Shown: piece by piece, positions 63,699 through 64,000 of the stretch | Layout of the letters: each line of letters begins with the position of its first letter | Position numbering within the stretch: the first letter of the stretch is position 1 | Assembly: GCF_029320955.1 (NCBI RefSeq) | Contig: NZ_CP119757.1 | Coordinates: forward strand, 2,170,001 to 2,234,000 | DNA from: Flavobacterium sp. YJ01 | Lineage (GTDB): Bacteria; Bacteroidota; Bacteroidia; Flavobacteriales; Flavobacteriaceae | DNA: 64,000 nucleotides | Direction: 5' to 3' | The notes under the pieces: generated by a model | Told to the model about the DNA's origin: nothing | Database searches by the model: none | What the model saw: only the letters and a program-made list of their open reading frames with translations | Position numbers and translations under genes: made by a program

Positions 63699-64000
63699 GT
63701 GAGCATTATACAAGAATTCCTTCGTTACAACAGACAAACCATTCTTCCTGAAATTGGCGATGAAGGTCAGGAAAAACTAAAAAAAGCACGCGTTTTAGTC
63801 ATTGGCGCTGGCGGTTTAGGCTGTCCGATTTTACAATATATTGCAACGGCTGGAGTTGGTTTTATCGGAATTATGGATTTTGATTCTATTGAAATTCACA
63901 ATCTTCATCGACAGATTTTATATACTGAAAATGAGATCGGTCAACAAAAAGCAATTGTGGCACAAAAAGTAGTTTCAAAATTAAATCCGTTGATCGAAGC
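63699..64000 (+). CDS. thiF: ThiF/MoeB-family sulfur-carrier adenylyltransferase (partial, cut by window end)
   Basis: About 100 residues are visible from a GTG at 63699. The ATP-binding motif VIGAGGLGCP (35-44), the acidic strand MDFDSIEIHNLHRQ, and the downstream RQILY/GQQKA pattern are those of E1-like ThiF/MoeB/HesA enzymes. It would adenylate the C-terminal Gly of ThiS. No better ATG start is seen upstream, where only the AT-rich repeat lies. The gene continues beyond 64000, so ThiF versus MoeB cannot be fully settled, though context favours ThiF. Confidence 0.9.
   Translation, partial: MSIIQEFLRYNRQTILPEIGDEGQEKLKKARVLVIGAGGLGCPILQYIATAGVGFIGIMDFDSIEIHNLHRQILYTENEIGQQKAIVAQKVVSKLNPLIE

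Overview
The window looks like a chromosomal segment of a Flavobacterium-type member of the Bacteroidota. The DNA is AT-rich. Promoters fit the Bacteroidota pattern TTTG-N17..21-TAnnTTTG, and Shine-Dalgarno sequences are not obvious. Gene content agrees: a type IX secretion cargo with a gliding-motility C-terminal domain, PorP/SprF, alternative complex III fused to an aa3 oxidase operon, DUF2723 and DUF4920. Nearly everything is core genome. I see no prophage, IS transposase, CRISPR array or defence island, but several small palindromic repeats are scattered through the intergenic DNA.

Layout. 240-12154 (minus): a giant secreted repeat protein of about 2978 aa, followed by PorP/SprF and an OmpA/PD40 protein, together a type IX secretion cargo-plus-partner cassette. 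12659-15965 (minus): ruvB, a cytochrome P450 and queG. 16076-27467 (minus): the respiratory operon actABCDEF-coxB-coxA. 27687-33458: a SPOR protein, DUF4920 and the rimP-nusA-infB operon, which has a terminator-like leader hairpin. 33633-39358: a universal stress protein, two tandem tRNA-Gln genes, a DUF2723 membrane protein, a polysaccharide deacetylase and a cysteine-free thioredoxin-fold protein. 39432-43609: a metallophosphoesterase, then a two-component system flanked by two paralogous small secreted Lys/Ala-rich proteins. 43843-49720: polA, a LacI-family regulator and two ferritin-like proteins. 49914-52799: rplM-rpsI, rpsB and tsf. 53080-57227: an M3 peptidase, a queuosine-precursor transporter, a lipoprotein and tag. 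57300-64000: a TPP-riboswitch-led thiamine operon thiS-thiC-tenI-like-thiD-thiE-thiG-thiH-thiF, with thiF cut by the window end.

The most interesting signal is in the two-component region. Both small secreted Lys/Ala-rich genes carry the same direct repeat, TCTTCAT-N4-TCTTCAT (11-bp period). In both it ends exactly 10 bp upstream of a TAnnTTTG box, so it sits where the -33 element should be. This is the geometry of a Pho-box-like activator site, and it predicts a compact regulon in which the flanked OmpR-type regulator switches on two Asr-like periplasmic proteins.

Other notable points are a palindromic repeat embedded in frame in the TenI-like gene, about 555-bp nearly identical repeats in the giant adhesin, the redox-dead thioredoxin, and structured leaders upstream of rimP, rplM and rpsB. 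All calls come from reading the sequence and translations; no database search was run.
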